From Deinococcus metallilatus (GTDB taxonomy: Bacteria; Deinococcota; Deinococci; Deinococcales; Deinococcaceae), in assembly GCF_004758605.1 (NCBI RefSeq), contig NZ_CP038512.1, positions 1,504,501 through 1,568,500 on the forward strand: a DNA stretch of 64,000 bases. Direction: 5' to 3'. Below, piece by piece: positions 21,333-41,461 of this stretch. Position 1 is the stretch's first letter. The number at the start of each line of letters is the position of its first letter. Position numbers and translations under genes: made by a program. The notes below the pieces were generated by a model. That model saw only the letters and a list, made by a program, of their open reading frames with translations, was not told the DNA's origin and made no database searches.

Positions 21333-21417
21333 AGGCGGCCGGTCGTCTAGACTGCCTAAAGGCTGGCTTGAGCCAAAGTTCATATTCCCGGGGGGGCCTG
21401 ATCCGGTACGGTGGTTC

Positions 21418-21942
21418 ATGCGTGGAGCGGAACCTGTCAAGACCGAACGGCATGACGTAGGCGCGCGGCAGCATCACACGAACACGGGTATCCGCCCGGT
21501 TCACACCTACCGCGAACACGCCCACGGCCTGTTCGTCGCGCGTGACTTCGTGGCGCACCCCCGCATCCGGCACTGGCAGGCACACCTGTTGCCCGCCCTG
21601 GGCGCGGTGGTCTGCCGCTACGACTTCCACGGCCTGCGCGAACACGATTACTACATCGACATTGCCACGGTCACCCGTGTGGATGACCTCTGGACCGTCC
21701 GCGACCACTACCTCGACCTCCTGGTTCACGAAGGCATGGCCGCCGAGATCGTGGATACCGGTGAACTGCTCGCCGCGCATGACGCGGGCTTCATCGGTAC
21801 CGCCGAGTTGCATCACGCCGTCACCACCGCGCACCAGGTGCTCTCCGGGCTCGCCCGCGCCCGCTACGAGCTGGGCGGGTGGCTGGCCGGGCAGGGGATC
21901 GAGCTGGACTGGCTGAGCGTGCCGGAGTACCTGACCGCGTAG
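21418..21942 (+). CDS. DUF402 domain protein
   Basis: 174 aa of the DUF402 family, rich in His and Tyr with the family-like stretch EHDYYIDIATVTRVDD and LDLLVHEGMAAEIVDTGELLAA. Some DUF402 proteins are nucleoside di- or triphosphatases or RNA-associated hydrolases; the substrate here is unknown. I start at ATG 21418 with TACGGT 5 nt upstream; the longer frame upstream lacks support. Confidence 0.75.
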   Translation: MRGAEPVKTERHDVGARQHHTNTGIRPVHTYREHAHGLFVARDFVAHPRIRHWQAHLLPALGAVVCRYDFHGLREHDYYIDIATVTRVDDLWTVRDHYLDLLVHEGMAAEIVDTGELLAAHDAGFIGTAELHHAVTTAHQVLSGLARARYELGGWLAGQGIELDWLSVPEYLTA

Positions 21943-21989
21943 GCCACTGCGCCGACGCTGCCGGTCCGGGTGGCCCGCTAGATTGGGCC

Positions 21990-22697
21990 ATGCCCGCTGA
22001 TGCCGCCCAAGCCCGCCTGGAAGCCGCGTTGCCCGCCGCACTCACCCGGATCACCTCCACCCCGGGCGTCTATGCGGTGCTGTGGTGCGGCAGCGCCCAG
22101 CGGGGAGAGGCGGACGCTCACAGCGACCTCGATGTTCATGCGTTGGTCACGGGAGATCACCGCTGGCGCAGCAGCTTCACCCTGGAGGGCGTGCTGGTGG
22201 AGGTCTTTCACAACCCGGCGCGGAAGGTCCGGGCGCTTCTGGAAGAGCCGGATCATGCCACCGTCGCCATGTTCGCGCAGGGCCGCGCCCTGGTAAACCA
22301 CCCCGAGCTGGCGGAACTGATGGCGAGGGCTCGCGCGGTTCATCTGGCCGGTCCCTCCCCACGCGCCCTGACCCCATTCGAGCGGCACCTGCTGGTCGAT
22401 GAGGTCGTCGAGGCCCGCGCGACGGCGGGGGACCCCCTGCACCCCCTCCTGGTGGCGAACGCGACCCGCAGAGCCGTCCGCGCCCTGTACGCTGCGCGCG
22501 GCTGGTGGGAGGTGAAGCCCCGACACTGGCTGCGCGATCTGAACGACCACGATCCGGTGGCGGCCCGGCATCTCCACGCCGCCCTGACCGCGCCCCGACC
22601 GGGCGAGCGCCAGGCGGCCTTAGAAGCCCTGGCCCTCTGTGTGCTGGACAGCCTGGCGTATGGCGAGAGCGTCACCGAAGCGCAGGCCGTGCCCTGA
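21990..22697 (+). CDS. MNT-type nucleotidyltransferase domain protein
   Basis: 235 aa. The N-terminal motif CGSAQRGEADAHSDLDVHAL contains the GS-x(n)-SDLDV core of pol-beta nucleotidyltransferases (two catalytic Asp). The C-terminal part is helical, like HEPN/KNTase helper domains. It may modify a small molecule or a tRNA. Antibiotic-type and toxin-type roles cannot be separated by reading. TAGATT precedes the ATG by 5 nt. It converges on bshC with 3 nt between stops. Confidence 0.78.
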   Translation: MPADAAQARLEAALPAALTRITSTPGVYAVLWCGSAQRGEADAHSDLDVHALVTGDHRWRSSFTLEGVLVEVFHNPARKVRALLEEPDHATVAMFAQGRALVNHPELAELMARARAVHLAGPSPRALTPFERHLLVDEVVEARATAGDPLHPLLVANATRRAVRALYAARGWWEVKPRHWLRDLNDHDPVAARHLHAALTAPRPGERQAALEALALCVLDSLAYGESVTEAQAVP

Positions 22698-22700
22698 CAT

Positions 22701-24257
<1,557 letters not shown>

Positions 24258-24352
24258 GATGTCACCTTTGTCCAGGGGCCGGAGGTGCCCTCTGTCCTCA
24301 AGCCCCTTCTGCTTTACATTCTACAGCACACGCGGGCCGTTGCCGGAGCGGC

Positions 24353-25027
24353 CTACCGCAATGGCTCGCGCGCGGCCGTCAGCAGGCCGCTGCGGTCGGT
24401 CAGGATGATGCGCCGGTAGCCCAGGTCGAGCAGCCCCCGTGCCCGGAAATCGCCCAGCAGCTTGGTGATGGTTTCGCGCGTGCTGCCCACCACATGCGCG
24501 AGGTCCTGGTGAGACACCCGCTCCCGCAGGGCCAGCGTGCCGCCGTCGGGCCAGGGGCCTTCGCGCTCGGCGAGGGCCAGCAGGGCCAGCGCCAGCCGCT
24601 GCGAAACCTCCATGAACACCAGGGCCGCCAGACGTTCCTGCACCCCCCGGGTCTGCCGCGTGACCTGCTCGGTCAGGGCCACGCCGACGGCCGGATGCGC
24701 CTGCGTCAGCCGCGTCAGGGTTTCCCCGCCCAGCAGCAGCGCCTCGGTGTCGTCCATCGCCTCGGCATACATCCCGTATACCGCGCCGGGCAGCAGCGCC
24801 GCCGCGCCCAGCAGGTCCCCCGGGCCGTGCACGTCCAGCGTGACTTCCCGCGCCCCTCCTCCCAGGCGGTACAGCCGCACGCTGCCGCGCATCAGGACAA
24901 ACAGCGTTTCGGCCGGGTCCTCCGGGTGAAACAGCAACCCGCCCCGCGCCCAGCGGCCCACGCGCGCTGCGGCCACCACCTGCGCCTGCGTTTCCTGCGG
25001 CAGCGCCCCGAATGGCCCGGACATCAT
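24353..25027 (-). CDS. Crp/Fnr family transcriptional regulator
   Basis: 224 aa. An N-terminal cyclic-nucleotide-type beta-barrel (GSVRLYRLGGG, EVTLDVHGPGDLLGAAALL) is joined by a dimer helix to a C-terminal winged helix with SHQDLAHVVGSTRETITKLL. No cysteine cluster of the Fnr type is present, so it is not an O2-sensing Fnr. The ATG is doubled (25027/25024). It is divergent from the glycosyltransferase gene and upstream of bshC, which makes bshC a plausible target. Confidence 0.92.
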   Translation of the reverse strand: MMSGPFGALPQETQAQVVAAARVGRWARGGLLFHPEDPAETLFVLMRGSVRLYRLGGGAREVTLDVHGPGDLLGAAALLPGAVYGMYAEAMDDTEALLLGGETLTRLTQAHPAVGVALTEQVTRQTRGVQERLAALVFMEVSQRLALALLALAEREGPWPDGGTLALRERVSHQDLAHVVGSTRETITKLLGDFRARGLLDLGYRRIILTDRSGLLTAAREPLR

Positions 25028-25135
25028 GAGGACAGTGTGCCATATCAGGTCCCCGGGGGCAGGGGGCCGGGCGGGAGAGAGGGCCCGCGCTGCCCCCGAC
25101 CCGCGCCAGAGGCCGTGTTAGAATCCCCGCCACGC

Positions 25136-25903
<768 letters not shown>

Positions 25904-25906
25904 GGA

Positions 25907-26299
25907 TCAGGAGCGCGGCGCCAACCCCAAATCCCCCCCGAAATTCCCCTCCCAGGCGTTCAGCACCCTTCCCCCCTGGACCAGCAGCACCGTTGGATAG
26001 GCACCGACATGCAGCGCGCGGGCAAAGGCGGTCGCCTCCGGGCCACGCCAGACGTTGACGCCACTGGGGGCGGGGGCGGCCACGTCCTCGGCATTCACGG
26101 CCCGCACCGGCAGTCCGGCGGCCAGCACGGCGCCCCACAGCTCGCCCAGATCGCCGCAGTCGTGCGAATACACCACGATGACCTCACGGTCCGGGGTCAT
26201 CCAGGGATGGGCGGGCAGCGGTTCGCCCAGGCGCACCCGCGCGTCTGCGGCGGGAGTGCCCAGGGCCAGCAGCAGCGTCAGCAGAGGCGCACGTTTCAT
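25907..26299 (-). CDS. Secreted thioredoxin-fold-like protein lacking CxxC
   Basis: 130 aa with a signal peptide (about 1-18). The mature part resembles a thioredoxin fold (EVIVVYSHDCGDLGELW; GAYPTVLLVQGGRVLNAWEG with the cis-Pro region), but only one Cys remains where CxxC would be. A disulfide reductase role is therefore doubtful. I start at 26299 because CATGAT precedes it by 7 nt; an ATG four codons earlier is possible. Confidence 0.65.
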   Translation of the reverse strand: MKRAPLLTLLLALGTPAADARVRLGEPLPAHPWMTPDREVIVVYSHDCGDLGELWGAVLAAGLPVRAVNAEDVAAPAPSGVNVWRGPEATAFARALHVGAYPTVLLVQGGRVLNAWEGNFGGDLGLAPRS

Positions 26300-26387
26300 G
26301 TGGGGCATCATGCCCGCCGCGCCCGCCCTCCTGCGTGACAGCCGCGTGAGAAGGCCACGGCCTGCCCGCGCGACCTCCTCACCCGGC

Positions 26388-26419
26388 CAAAAGAAAACCC
26401 CCGACAGGCTGCGGGGGTC
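26388..26419 (-). terminator. Rho-independent terminator of the PBP gene
   Basis: On the minus strand a 7-bp stem ACCCCCG/CGGGGGT is followed by TTTTCTTTTGG, 9 nt after the stop at 26428. Confidence 0.88.
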
Positions 26420-26427
26420 TGGGTAGC

Positions 26428-28776
<2,349 letters not shown>

Positions 28777-28813
28777 CCGGTTTCCTCCTTTGAAAGACGT
28801 TCGGACTTCCTGT

Positions 28814-29191
<378 letters not shown>

Positions 29192-29271
29192 GAGCGCCAT
29201 GATAGTGCAGCGGGGGGAGGGGCAGTCTGTGCCGCCGTGCAGCCTGTGCTTTCCCGGGACTGTGCTTTTCC

Positions 29272-29304
29272 CAGAAAAGGCCGAACCCCCACGCGGGGTG
29301 GGGG
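29272..29304 (-). terminator. Rho-independent terminator of the Ig-like lipoprotein gene
   Basis: The minus strand has stem CCCCCAC/GTGGGGG with a 5-nt loop followed by TTCGGCCTTTTCT. It starts 58 nt past the stop at 29362 and ends before the response regulator start. Confidence 0.75.
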
Positions 29305-29361
29305 CTGGGCTGAACATCGGGGAGGATAGGCCGAACGTGGGTCCTTGAGTGACGACCCCGG

Positions 29362-31056
29362 TCAGGGAGAGGAGAAGGACACTCGCGCCTCCGTGCTGGA
29401 GTTGACCCCAGTGTTGTCGGTGGCGACGGCGAAGACGCTGTACAGGCCTCCCGTCGGTGTGTTCTGCCACACCACCCTGTAGGGCGCACTGGTGGCCTCG
29501 CCGATTTTCTGGACCGGACCGTACATGTAGGGGCGCGCGAAGAACTCCACCTTCGCGATGCCCTCCGGGTCCGAGGCGTCCACCGAGAGCGTCAGGGGCT
29601 GGCTGGCAGGAACCGGGGTGATCGAGCTGTCGGCAGGTGGGGAGGTGAAGGTCACCGTCGGTGCCGTGTCCCCCGCCTGCGGCCTGCGGTAAATCTCGAT
29701 GGCCGAGAAGTTGGCGGTCGCGGTGCCGGTGCTCGCCACGTTCAGCACGCCGTCACTCACGCTGACGCCGATGGGCCCCAGCCGCTTCCACTGGCCCGCC
29801 GCGCCCGGCTCGAAGCGCGCGACGGTCTGGCCCTCCATCTGGATGTCGTAGGGCGTCGCGTCCTCGGCCCGCACCCACAGGAAGACAGAGTAGGAGGCCT
29901 GGGGAACGGGCACCCCCACCTCCAGCCCTCCCGGGCGGGAGAGGGCCGTGCGGACCAGGGCCTCGCGGTTGGGTTCGGCGGCGGGAGCCAGCGCGCTGCC
30001 GGGCACGCTCGTGGGGGTGCCGTTGGTCGTGATCCCCGACGTGTCCCCCGCGGCAAAGTTCACGCCACCGAACCGCACGTCGTAACGCTGGGTCTGCACG
30101 GAGGGGCCACCGAAGTTGATCGCGCGCAACACCGGGCCTGAGAGCAGGGCGTTGCTCGAGTCGGCATTGGAGAAGACGGCGCTTTGTTCCGCGGAGGTGG
30201 TGGCCGCCCCCTGGTCGTCAACGGCCCGGGCGGTGAAGGGGCCCCTGAAGGTATCGTCGCTGTAGCGGTTGCGCGGATACACGAAGGTGTAGGGGGCGGT
30301 GGTGTCCTCGCCGATCTTGCTCGCCCCGAAGTAGAACTCGACCTTGGCAACCTGGCCGTCCGGGTCCGAGGCGTCCGCTTTCAGGATGATGTTGTTGTCG
30401 GCCAGGTGTGATGCGTGGCCGTACACGTCCGGCAACAGAATGCCGTTGTCGATGGGCTGGAGGGTGACCGTCGGGGCCTGGTTGACGGGCGGGGGGCTCT
30501 GGACGGGCTCGATGACAAGATAATCCACGATGGCGTTGCGGTCGCGGTCCGGCCCCTCGTAGAGGTCGTTGATGAACGAGAGGTTGAACACCTGTCCTGG
30601 CTTGAGGTCGAAGTCTCCGAACTTCCGCGTCACGTAGGTCGCCGAGTCCAGCGTTGCCACCGCCAGCCGTCGTTGCTTCGCGTCGTTCAGGTCCACGACC
30701 GGCCAGCCCCGGAACTCCTCCCCGCGGCCCTCGACGGAGACGGCGTAGCGTCCCGCCTTGACGCTGCCGGGCACGACGAAGCGCACGTTGTCGTTGGTGC
30801 CGAGGAGAATGACGGCCTTGCCGCCGCTGGCTGCGGGGTCGCTGATGATCCGTCCCCCCGAGCGGGGGTTGGCGACCGCCTGGGGCGTCACGCCAGCCTC
30901 GATGCTCCCCGCCTCGGCTTCGAGCTGGAGCGCCTCCGGGGCCGTGGGAACCGACCCCGTCTGACTACAGCCGACCAGCCCCAGGCCCAGCGTCAGCAGC
31001 AGGATGGCCCCCCGTCCGCCGCGCCGCTGCGCGCTCCCCCCTGTTCCCTGTGCCAT
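29362..31056 (-). CDS. Large secreted lipoprotein with Ig-like and carbohydrate-binding-like regions
   Basis: 564 aa with a lipobox LVGC (Cys30). Two related Ig-like segments (about 200-305 and 470-564) share the pattern PTVT...DASDPEG/DG-x-AKVEF...GEATSAPYRVVW. Two other beta-rich parts (INFGGP...RYDVRFGGVNF and SYSVFLWVRAE) resemble malectin or CBM modules. It is likely an outer-surface adhesin or polysaccharide-binding protein. I start at ATG 31056 with GGGGGAAG just upstream; an ATG eight codons earlier has no ribosome site. Confidence 0.75.
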   Translation of the reverse strand: MAQGTGGSAQRRGGRGAILLLTLGLGLVGCSQTGSVPTAPEALQLEAEAGSIEAGVTPQAVANPRSGGRIISDPAASGGKAVILLGTNDNVRFVVPGSVKAGRYAVSVEGRGEEFRGWPVVDLNDAKQRRLAVATLDSATYVTRKFGDFDLKPGQVFNLSFINDLYEGPDRDRNAIVDYLVIEPVQSPPPVNQAPTVTLQPIDNGILLPDVYGHASHLADNNIILKADASDPDGQVAKVEFYFGASKIGEDTTAPYTFVYPRNRYSDDTFRGPFTARAVDDQGAATTSAEQSAVFSNADSSNALLSGPVLRAINFGGPSVQTQRYDVRFGGVNFAAGDTSGITTNGTPTSVPGSALAPAAEPNREALVRTALSRPGGLEVGVPVPQASYSVFLWVRAEDATPYDIQMEGQTVARFEPGAAGQWKRLGPIGVSVSDGVLNVASTGTATANFSAIEIYRRPQAGDTAPTVTFTSPPADSSITPVPASQPLTLSVDASDPEGIAKVEFFARPYMYGPVQKIGEATSAPYRVVWQNTPTGGLYSVFAVATDNTGVNSSTEARVSFSSP

Positions 31057-31244
31057 CTTCTTCCCCCCTTGCGCCCTCATGAACTGCGAAAGCTGGCGCT
31101 CTGCGCCCGTGTGCCCAGACCGTCAGTTATCCACCTGCCTGTACTATGCCCTCTCCGGGGCCGCTCACCAGGTTGATCTCTTTGCACATCTGTTGCTCAA
31201 AGAGGGATGGTGGCTGTGGAGCCGGGGATCGGGCGAATGCAGAC

Positions 31245-31283
31245 GGTGGGCGAGTCCCCACTCCCGGGGAGAGCCCGCCCACC
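31245..31283. repeat. Inverted repeat downstream of the acyl-CoA ligase gene
   Basis: Arms GGTGGGC (31245-31251) and GCCCACC (31277-31283) with a GC-rich inner hairpin. It lies 15 nt past the ligase stop, but no T-run follows on the minus strand, so termination there is uncertain. The rest of 31057-31297 shows nothing recognisable. Confidence 0.4.
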
Positions 31284-31297
31284 GCCGGAGAGTGCCG

Positions 31298-32986
<1,689 letters not shown>

Positions 32987-33046
32987 GCCGCTCCTCACAC
33001 TCCTCGGGTCTGCCTCTCACGGCGGGAGGCAGACTGCTTGAATTGA

Positions 33047-33084
<38 letters not shown>

Positions 33085-33110
33085 CGGCGCCGCGCGTGCC
33101 AGACTGCCTC

Positions 33111-33655
33111 ATGCCGCCTGCCCCGCTGGACCCGGCCACCCACCGGCCCCACCTCGAAGAAGCCCTGCGCCTGGCCCGGGAAGCGCAGGCCGCAGGCAGT
33201 GCCCCGGTCGGCGCGGTCCTGGTCAATGCCCGGGGCGAGGTGATCGCGCGGGGCCGCAACCGCGTGGGGGAAGCCCAGTCGCCCGAACACGTGGGTGCGG
33301 CGAGTGTCGCCCACGCCGAGATGGACGTGTTCTTCAGCGTGGGCAAGGTCCGGGACGCCGAAACCCTCACCCTCTACACCAGCCTGGAGCCCTGCCTGAT
33401 GTGCGGCGGCGCCTCGGCCCTGCTGGGCGTGGGCCGGGTGGTGTGGGCCACCGCCGATCCCTGGGGCGGCTCGGGTCGCCTGATCAGGTGGAGTGACCAC
33501 CCCGCCATGCAGGAAACCGACGTGGTGCCCTGTCCCGACCCCGACCTCGAAGCAGAGGGCGCCCGCCTCTTTGCCCCCGAGGCCAGGCGGGCCTTTCCCG
33601 AGGAGGGCTGGGCGCTGTGGCGGCAGCGGTATCCGGCGGAAACGGCGGGCGTGGA

Positions 33656-33659
<4 letters not shown>
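33111..33659 (+). CDS. Nucleoside/nucleobase deaminase (CMP/dCMP-type zinc deaminase)
   Basis: 182 aa zinc deaminase: HAEMDVFF (His ligand and catalytic Glu) and EPCLMCGGA (two Cys ligands). It resembles guanine or cytosine deaminases more than TadA because of its extended C-terminus and the adjacency to a ribokinase-type gene. The stop overlaps the next ATG as ATGA. An ATG five codons upstream exists; 33111 fits better with a CAGACT box 5 nt before. Confidence 0.88.
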
Positions 33660-34561
<902 letters not shown>

Positions 34562-34570
34562 GCTGCCTCC

Positions 34571-35086
<516 letters not shown>

Positions 35087-35094
35087 TGGCGGGC

Positions 35095-35310
<216 letters not shown>

Positions 35311-35312
35311 AC

Positions 35313-35633
<321 letters not shown>

Positions 35634-35757
35634 CGGCGGACTGCGGAGGAATCCAGCTCAGCGTCCATCTGTGCCCCGGGTGCGGTGAAGGGCCTTTCGC
35701 CTCGGGGGAATCTTCTGTGCGCTCTCCTGCGGACCTGTCGAGCGGCGTGTAGAAGCA

Positions 35758-35892
35758 GTGCGGGCGGGGCCGTCGCCACTCGACCAGCCCAGGCGGTTCC
35801 GGGCCGCTCTCCAAAGCCCGGGCCAGCCGCAGGGCGAGGCCAGCATCACCCTCTTTCCCGACAACAACGGGATGTTTCTCGAAGCGGCCTGA
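35758..35892 (+). pseudogene. Possible C-terminal gene remnant
   Basis: In the 341-nt gap 35634-35974 one plus-strand frame is open from 35689 to a TGA at 35890 and ends [18 protein letters not shown], which reads like a genuine protein C-terminus. There is no ATG; the coordinates begin at a GTG. It could be the decayed tail of a lost gene. Apart from this and the lepB terminator, the gap shows only a short stretch (35722-35743) shared with repeats at 38006 and 52211. Confidence 0.25.
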
Positions 35893-35924
35893 CCCCGAAC
35901 ACGCTGACGGGGCGGCGCACGGAA

Positions 35925-35956
35925 AGAGCGTCGGCCTTTTCCGGCGCCGACGCTCT
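35925..35956 (-). terminator. Hairpin terminator downstream of lepB
   Basis: A perfect 11-bp stem AGAGCGTCGGC/GCCGACGCTCT with a 10-nt loop. On the minus strand it is followed by TTTCC, 18 nt after the lepB stop. It could act in both directions. Confidence 0.75.
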
Positions 35957-35974
35957 TCTGCCCTCGCGGACCCG

Positions 35975-36790
<816 letters not shown>

Positions 36791-36898
36791 GGCTGGGGGT
36801 GCGCGGTGCTCCCAGGGGGGTGTTTCAGCGGGCACTGGTTGTCATGGGGCCACTGGGGGTATCACCTCGCCCGGCACCTGGGGTACCGTGAGGGCGCA

Positions 36899-37651
36899 AT
36901 GCCGCTGGCAGGTGAGGTGGTGGGGGAGGGGGTGCGGCTGGTGCGTCCCCTCGGTCGTGGGTCGCACAGCCTGGTGTATTTCGCGGTCGGCCCGGACGGG
37001 CAGCCCTGCGCCGTGAAGATCTTCGATCCGCATTTTGCCGCCCATGCCGCACGCGAGTACCGCAACGGCGCGCGCCTCGACCACCCCCGGCTGGTCCGGG
37101 TCCTGGCTCCGGTGCGCATCGGGGACCGCCCCGCGCTGATCGTGACGCTCGCGCGCGGGGCGGTGCTGTTCGAGCGGTATTCCCGCCGCCCGGCCCTGAC
37201 CCATGACCGCCGCGCCTTCCTGCTCACGCTGGCGCACCTGCTGGACGGGCTGGGCTACCTGCACGCGCAGGGGCTGGTCCACCGTGACGTGAAGCCCGAG
37301 AACATCCTGGTCGAACCGGGCGGCAGCGCGAAGCTGGTGGACTTCGACCTGTCCGGCCCGGCCCGCGAGGTCTTCGCGGGTCCCACCCGGATGGGCACCG
37401 CCGCCTTCCAGAGTCCCGAGGCGGCGCGCGGGGAAGCCCTCGGCCCCGAGAGTGACCTCTACAGCGTCGGTGTGCTGCTGGGCTGGGGGCTGCACGGTGC
37501 CCTCTCCGGCCCGGAGGTGCCGCCGCCCCCGCTGGCTGACCCGCTGGACCCGCTGCTCGTCGCCCTGACTGAACCCGACCGCACCCGGCGGCTGAAGAGC
37601 GCGGTGCAGGCGCGGGAGATGCTGCTGAAGCTGGCGGGGTTGCCGTACTGA
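36899..37651 (+). CDS. Small soluble Ser/Thr protein kinase
   Basis: 250 aa with only a kinase domain: Gly loop GRGSHSLV, Lys40 in [12 protein letters not shown] (Asp130), and DFD at 148-150 in place of DFG. The activation segment reads [14 protein letters not shown]. There is no transmembrane or PASTA part, unlike most bacterial wall-linked kinases. It is probably an active Hanks-type kinase with an unusual metal-binding triad. TACCGT lies 9 nt before the ATG. Confidence 0.92.
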   Translation: MPLAGEVVGEGVRLVRPLGRGSHSLVYFAVGPDGQPCAVKIFDPHFAAHAAREYRNGARLDHPRLVRVLAPVRIGDRPALIVTLARGAVLFERYSRRPALTHDRRAFLLTLAHLLDGLGYLHAQGLVHRDVKPENILVEPGGSAKLVDFDLSGPAREVFAGPTRMGTAAFQSPEAARGEALGPESDLYSVGVLLGWGLHGALSGPEVPPPPLADPLDPLLVALTEPDRTRRLKSAVQAREMLLKLAGLPY

Positions 37652-37771
37652 GCGTTGAGGGACTGGGGGAGGGCCGCCCAGACCCCCTCTCTGGAAAGAC
37701 TGAGAATACAGACTTGTAAATCTCGGGAGAAGAGGGCAGGGGTGTGGGGCTCTGGCTGCCCGTGAAGGCTC

Positions 37772-38194
37772 AGGGCAACCGCGAGGTCCGGTTTTGGAAG
37801 TGCTCGGCCCGGTCAACCCCTCAGTCAGCTCTGCTGACAGCTCCCCTCAAGGGGAGCCGGGAACGCGGTTTGCCCGCTAGGAAGCTCAATCTGTGGCCTC
37901 CCCTTGAACGCTTGATGTGCCTTACAGGGCTGGCGGGTAGGACAAGCAGAAGTGTTTTTCTCGTCTGGGACGAGGGCGAGCTTCGCCCGTCACCCCCCTC
38001 CCCAGCCCTCTCCTGCGGAGCTGTGCCAGTCCCCCGCCAGGGGGGAGAGAGAAAAAAGCCCATCTGAGACAGCGAGTTTCTATTGCACATCAAGCGTCTT
38101 GAGGGGAGGTGGCCCGCAGGGCCGGACTCGCAGAGCTGCGGAGCAGAGGGGTTCAACCGGGGCTGTGCTGACTCAGCGCCTTTGCGGTTGCCCT
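37772..38194. repeat. Dispersed repeat family A, copy 3, interrupted by a MITE
   Basis: Perfect ends AGGGCAACCGC (37772-37782) and GCGGTTGCCCT (38184-38194). Without the 190-bp insertion and the duplicated 5 bp it would be 228 bp, close to copies 1 and 2. The palindromic core is split into 37897-37907 and 38098-38109. It occupies most of the 598-nt gap between the kinase and GH3 genes. The flanks (37652-37771, 38195-38249) hold no recognised gene, only an AT-richer stretch near 37690-37735. Confidence 0.85.
37908..38097. mobile_element. MITE-like element, 190 bp, with 13-bp TIRs and CTTGA target duplication
   Basis: The ends are perfect 13-bp inverted repeats, ACGCTTGATGTGC at the left and its complement at the right. 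CTTGA flanks both sides (37903-37907 and 38098-38102), while the uninterrupted repeat copies have it once. This is the signature of a transposition event into the repeat palindrome. There is no ORF of transposase size, so movement would need an enzyme in trans. Inside, 38006-38031 is shared with 52211-52257. Confidence 0.85.
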
Positions 38195-38249
38195 ACACTC
38201 AAAGCCCACCCCGGCCTCCTTCCTCCCCCTCATCCCTTACGCTGGGCGG

Positions 38250-39706
<1,457 letters not shown>

Positions 39707-39710
<4 letters not shown>

Positions 39711-40597
39711 ACATTCCCACCCTCCCCGAGATCGCGGCGCTGTGGGCTGCTGCCTGGCCGGGCCGCCTGCCCCATCCGCGCGGCCTCGCGGGCCGTCTGG
39801 GCGAGCCGTCCGGCTGGGCGTGGCGGCGGGACGATGCGGGGCGGCTGGTCGCCTTCGCCGTCTTCCGGCCACCGGAAAGTTATCCGCACGGCCACCTGCG
39901 CCTGCTGCTCACCCATCCCGACGTGCGGGGCCGGGGCCTGGGCCGTTCAATCGTCGCGGAGGTGCGGGAGCGGCTCGGCCCCGTTCCCCTCGCGCCGGGT
40001 GAGGAACGCGGCCACTTCCTGCCCGGCGTGCCCGAAGCCAGCGTGGGCTTCTTTGAACGGGCTGGCTTCACCCGCACGGGCCGCGTGAGCGTGGACATGG
40101 TGGCCGACCTCCGCCCGCCGCTCCCCGAAGCGCGGCTGCCCGCCCACCTGCGCCTCACCGACGCCCGCGAGGCAGACGTGCTGCCGGGGGTGCAGAACCT
40201 CACGGAGAGCGTCTTCAGCCCCCGCTGGACGCATGACGCGACCGCCGTCGCCACCCGCGCACCCCACCAACTGCTGGCCCTGCAAGACGGTGAGCGCGTT
40301 CTCGGTTTCGCCCTGGTCGGCAGCGAGGACGACCCGGCGATCCTGCCCTCGTTCCTGTTCCCGGCGGCCCTGCGCGCCGCCGTCGGCACGGCTGGCCCGG
40401 TGGGCGGCCTGGGCCCCATCGGCCTGCATCCCGACCTGCGCGGGAGTGGCCTGGGCCGCGCCTTCATGCTCGCCGCCATGCACCACCTGCGCGGTCAGGG
40501 CGTGCAGGCGATGGGCATCGACTGGACCGGCATCGCGCCCTTCTACGAGAAGCTGGGCTTCCGCACCTGGGCGACGTATGTTCACCTGCGCGGCTGA
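39707..40597 (+). CDS. Tandem-domain GNAT acetyltransferase
   Basis: 296 aa with two GNAT domains. Acetyl-CoA loops are seen in both: [14 protein letters not shown] (about residue 65) and [14 protein letters not shown] (about 243). Such double-GNAT proteins include MshD-like enzymes. Co-translation with the GH3 gene suggests amino-sugar or wall-fragment substrates, which is inference. The ATG overlaps the GH3 stop by 4 nt. It converges on DegV with 4 nt between stops. Confidence 0.88.
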
Positions 40598-40601
40598 GCC
40601 G

Positions 40602-41461
40602 TCACCGCTCCCACACCCAGTTCCCCGGTGCAGCGGCCACCCCCACCGCCCTCGGCCCGGTGTGCACGTTCAGCACCGGATTCACACCGGTAGCGCCTGC
40701 CCAGACAATGGGGTGACGTGCCTGGATCGCGGCCAGCAGCGCGTCGGCATCCTCGCGGACGCTGCCGTAGAGCAGGCCCACCCGCAGCGGCGTGCCCTCG
40801 CCATAGCGGCTGGTAACCTGGGTGGCGACGGCCTCGATGCCCCCCTTGTAGCTGCGCGCCCGGCCCACGTTCGTATAGGCGCCCGTCGCCCGGTCCACCG
40901 TGATCACCGGCTTGAGGTTCAGCAGGCCCCCCAGCGTGGCCTGCACCCGCCCGATCCGTCCGCCCCGGCGCAGGTACTCCAGCGTCTCGATGGTGAAGTA
41001 CAGTTCCGTCTCCCCGGCGGTCCGGCGCACCCAGTCCAGCGCCGTCTCCAGCGTCTCGCCGCGCTGTGATGCCGTCGCCGCCGCGTGAACCTGAAACGCC
41101 TGGGCCGCGCTCAGCGTGCGTGTATCGACAACGGTGACCGGAAGCTCCGGCACCACCGCCCGCGCCTGTTCCGCCGCGTTGATGCTCCCCGACAGCCCGC
41201 CGCTGATCGTCAGCGCCAGCACGGGCAGAAGGCCTCCGCTGGCCCGCCGCTCCGCCTCCGCCCAGTCCTGGGGAGTGGGCTGGCTGGAGGTCGGATGGAC
41301 CGGGTGGGTCTGCAACTCGCGGTACAGCCCCTCGCGCGTGATCTCGTCCATCCGGTACGTCCTGGAGCCGAAATTCAGGCTGAAGGGCGCGACCGGCACG
41401 GCGTTGTTCAGGCCCGCGAAGGCGTCCAGCCCGCCATCCGTCGCCACCCCGAAGAGGGGCG

